This document shows positions 62,823 to 64,000 of a stretch of 64,000 bases of DNA, in pieces. Below the pieces are notes generated by a model. That model saw only the letters and a program-made list of their open reading frames with translations, did not search any database and had not been told where the DNA came from. Position 1 is the stretch's first letter; every line of letters begins with the position of its first letter. The position numbers and the translations under genes are program-made. The stretch covers positions 1 to 64,000 of the forward strand of contig JAAVEA010000027.1 in assembly GCA_014801535.1 (NCBI GenBank). Direction: 5' to 3'. The DNA comes from Bacteroides sp. GTDB taxonomy: Bacteria; Bacteroidota; Bacteroidia; Bacteroidales; Muribaculaceae.

Positions 62823-64000
62823 TTAGAATCTCACACCGACATTGAAGAATACACGGATTCCCTGTGCGTAGGCAACTTTGTTGGGGAATTTTGTTGTGGT
62901 GTAGTTGGTGAAGTCGAACTTACCGTCCTGCCAGCCACGCATCTGGATGTTGCGGTTGTTGAGAAGGTTGTTTACAGAAAGGTTGAAGTTGAGGGAACCC
63001 CACTTCATATAGAGCACCTTACCGATCGATAGATTCATGACGAATGCATTCTTCAGCTTATCCTGAGCAATAATCTCGCGACGGCGCTGGTCATATTCTT
63101 CCTCGCTCTGGCATATCTTCCAAAGCCCCGGCATCTCTTCATGACGGGCAAACGAGAGATCATAATAGTTATCGGCGAGATAGTTGGCGTTAACCTCGAA
63201 GAACCACTGCTTGATGTTGTAGTTGACGGCGAGACTATAAGCCTGCTGAGGGGCGCATCCGATGAAGTAGTTTTTGAGATATACCTGACGGTAAACATCC
63301 TCTTCAGAACCGTTGTCGTAGTTGCGTACGCCCATCGGATTGTTCTTATACTGATAGCGTGAGAAGTTGGCTGCCGCGCGAACGCTCAGACCGGTGATGA
63401 TCTTATATTCCATACCGATCTCGACACCCTTGTATTCTGTCTCCACATCAGAGATGTTATAGTTCATGAAGCTCTTCAGGTCATAGTCATAGAAACCGGT
63501 GTGTTTCATCGCATCCCAGATATGTGTATAGAAACCGGTTACAGAACCGCGGAAGTTCTTATAATTCCATACATATGCGATGTCTCCGCTGAGGAAACGT
63601 TCCGATTTCAGACCGGGAACGGCATCGTCTTTAGTGCGTGGAGAAACGTAGGCATCGTATGGACGCGGTGCGCGTGTGCCGTAGGTGGCATGAGCCACGA
63701 AATAGTTGCGGCCGTCAAGCTTATAGGTTGCGCCGGCCTTGATGGAGGCGTTGTCGAATGTGTGACGCTCACCGGCTCCATATGAGTTTTCCGGAGCACG
63801 TCCGTTCTGCATATTACCGTGGCGCATGAAGTTTACATAATTTACTTCTCCACCATAATTCACATTCCAGTGAGTGGTCACGATCTGGTTCTGCAGCCAT
63901 GCACGCACCATGAGGTGACGTATGTTATAGTCGTAACCGAATACATCGCCATCCTTTACAAGACGGTTGGGGTTACGCATATCGTTCTGAAGTTTATCGG
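62823..64000 (-). CDS. TonB-dependent outer-membrane receptor, C-terminal part
   Basis: The reading frame is open to the window edge, so this is a partial gene; the visible 392 residues are the beta-barrel half. Alternating strands rich in aromatic residues ('YFVAHATYGTRAPRPYDAYV', 'NIKQWFFEVNANYLADNYYD', 'NLSVNNLLNNRNIQMRGW') and the end 'GIRVFFNVGVRF' with terminal Phe are typical of TonB-dependent receptors. The plug and any N-terminal extension lie beyond 64,000. It likely imports a ligand bound or generated by the two lipoproteins and nuclease downstream. Confidence 0.9.
   Translation of the reverse strand, partial: DKLQNDMRNPNRLVKDGDVFGYDYNIRHLMVRAWLQNQIVTTHWNVNYGGEVNYVNFMRHGNMQNGRAPENSYGAGERHTFDNASIKAGATYKLDGRNYFVAHATYGTRAPRPYDAYVSPRTKDDAVPGLKSERFLSGDIAYVWNYKNFRGSVTGFYTHIWDAMKHTGFYDYDLKSFMNYNISDVETEYKGVEIGMEYKIITGLSVRAAANFSRYQYKNNPMGVRNYDNGSEEDVYRQVYLKNYFIGCAPQQAYSLAVNYNIKQWFFEVNANYLADNYYDLSFARHEEMPGLWKICQSEEEYDQRRREIIAQDKLKNAFVMNLSIGKVLYMKWGSLNFNLSVNNLLNNRNIQMRGWQDGKFDFTNYTTTKFPNKVAYAQGIRVFFNVGVRF

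Overview
The window reads as chromosomal DNA of a gut Bacteroidales bacterium, most likely of the Muribaculaceae (S24-7) type. The evidence is the Bacteroidetes promoter grammar (a TTTG-like -33 box, about 19-21 bp, then TAnnTTTG) ahead of many genes, the weakness of Shine-Dalgarno sequences, abundant lipoproteins, a SusC-like TonB-dependent receptor, DUF4230, DUF5689 and DUF6359 proteins, BspA-type leucine-rich repeats, and secreted proteins ending in a short 'GxYxx..GKxxKVxVK' tail. The genus is inferred, not proven. Layout: 1-8,033 holds a small membrane protein, a GH53 galactanase and a HAD phosphatase in one operon, a RhuM-like gene, tRNA-Ser(UGA), two DUF4230 genes, and a block with a GlsB/OlsB-like N-acyltransferase, an ATP-grasp ligase and a PAP2 phosphatase. 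8,385-18,122 is one giant gene (3,245 aa) for a secreted BspA-like LRR protein with a run of ten G in its signal-peptide region. 18,123-18,674 is gene-free and full of repeats and palindromes. 18,675-22,729 carries the phenylalanine/tyrosine branch (tyrA, DAHP synthase-chorismate mutase, an aminotransferase, pheA). 22,786-31,000 is mostly housekeeping: ychF, cdd, a LysM glucosaminidase, tRNA-Arg(CCU), yceD-rpmF-fabH, era, der. 31,102-33,378 is an FKBP-type peptidyl-prolyl isomerase/lipoprotein cluster. 33,616-40,677 has an orphan AAA ATPase, a C1B peptidase, rsmA, an XRE-S24 regulator, a low-molecular-weight phosphatase, a MINPP-like phytase and a small unknown protein. 40,770-43,497 has a flippase and ruvB separated by a 9-bp minisatellite. 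43,994-46,687 encodes a four-subunit 2-oxoacid:ferredoxin oxidoreductase. A zinc-less sirtuin, gapA, mscL, a protease-prodomain-like gene, mfd, a CtpA-type protease and nadB follow. 57,344-64,000 ends with a small acidic protein and an apparent operon of TonB-dependent receptor, two OB-fold-like lipoproteins and a secreted endonuclease I. How genes work together: the aromatic genes cover the first step and both end branches for Phe/Tyr; yceD-rpmF-fabH is the classic ribosome/fatty-acid cluster; the receptor/lipoprotein/nuclease operon looks like a surface machine for binding, cutting and perhaps importing nucleic acid. The strongest candidates for undescribed biology are the poly-G switchable giant LRR protein, that nucleic-acid operon, the palindrome field at 18.3-18.65 kb, the minisatellite before the flippase, and the acyltransferase/ATP-grasp/PAP2 block. 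No CRISPR array, integrase, intact transposase or rRNA gene was seen.
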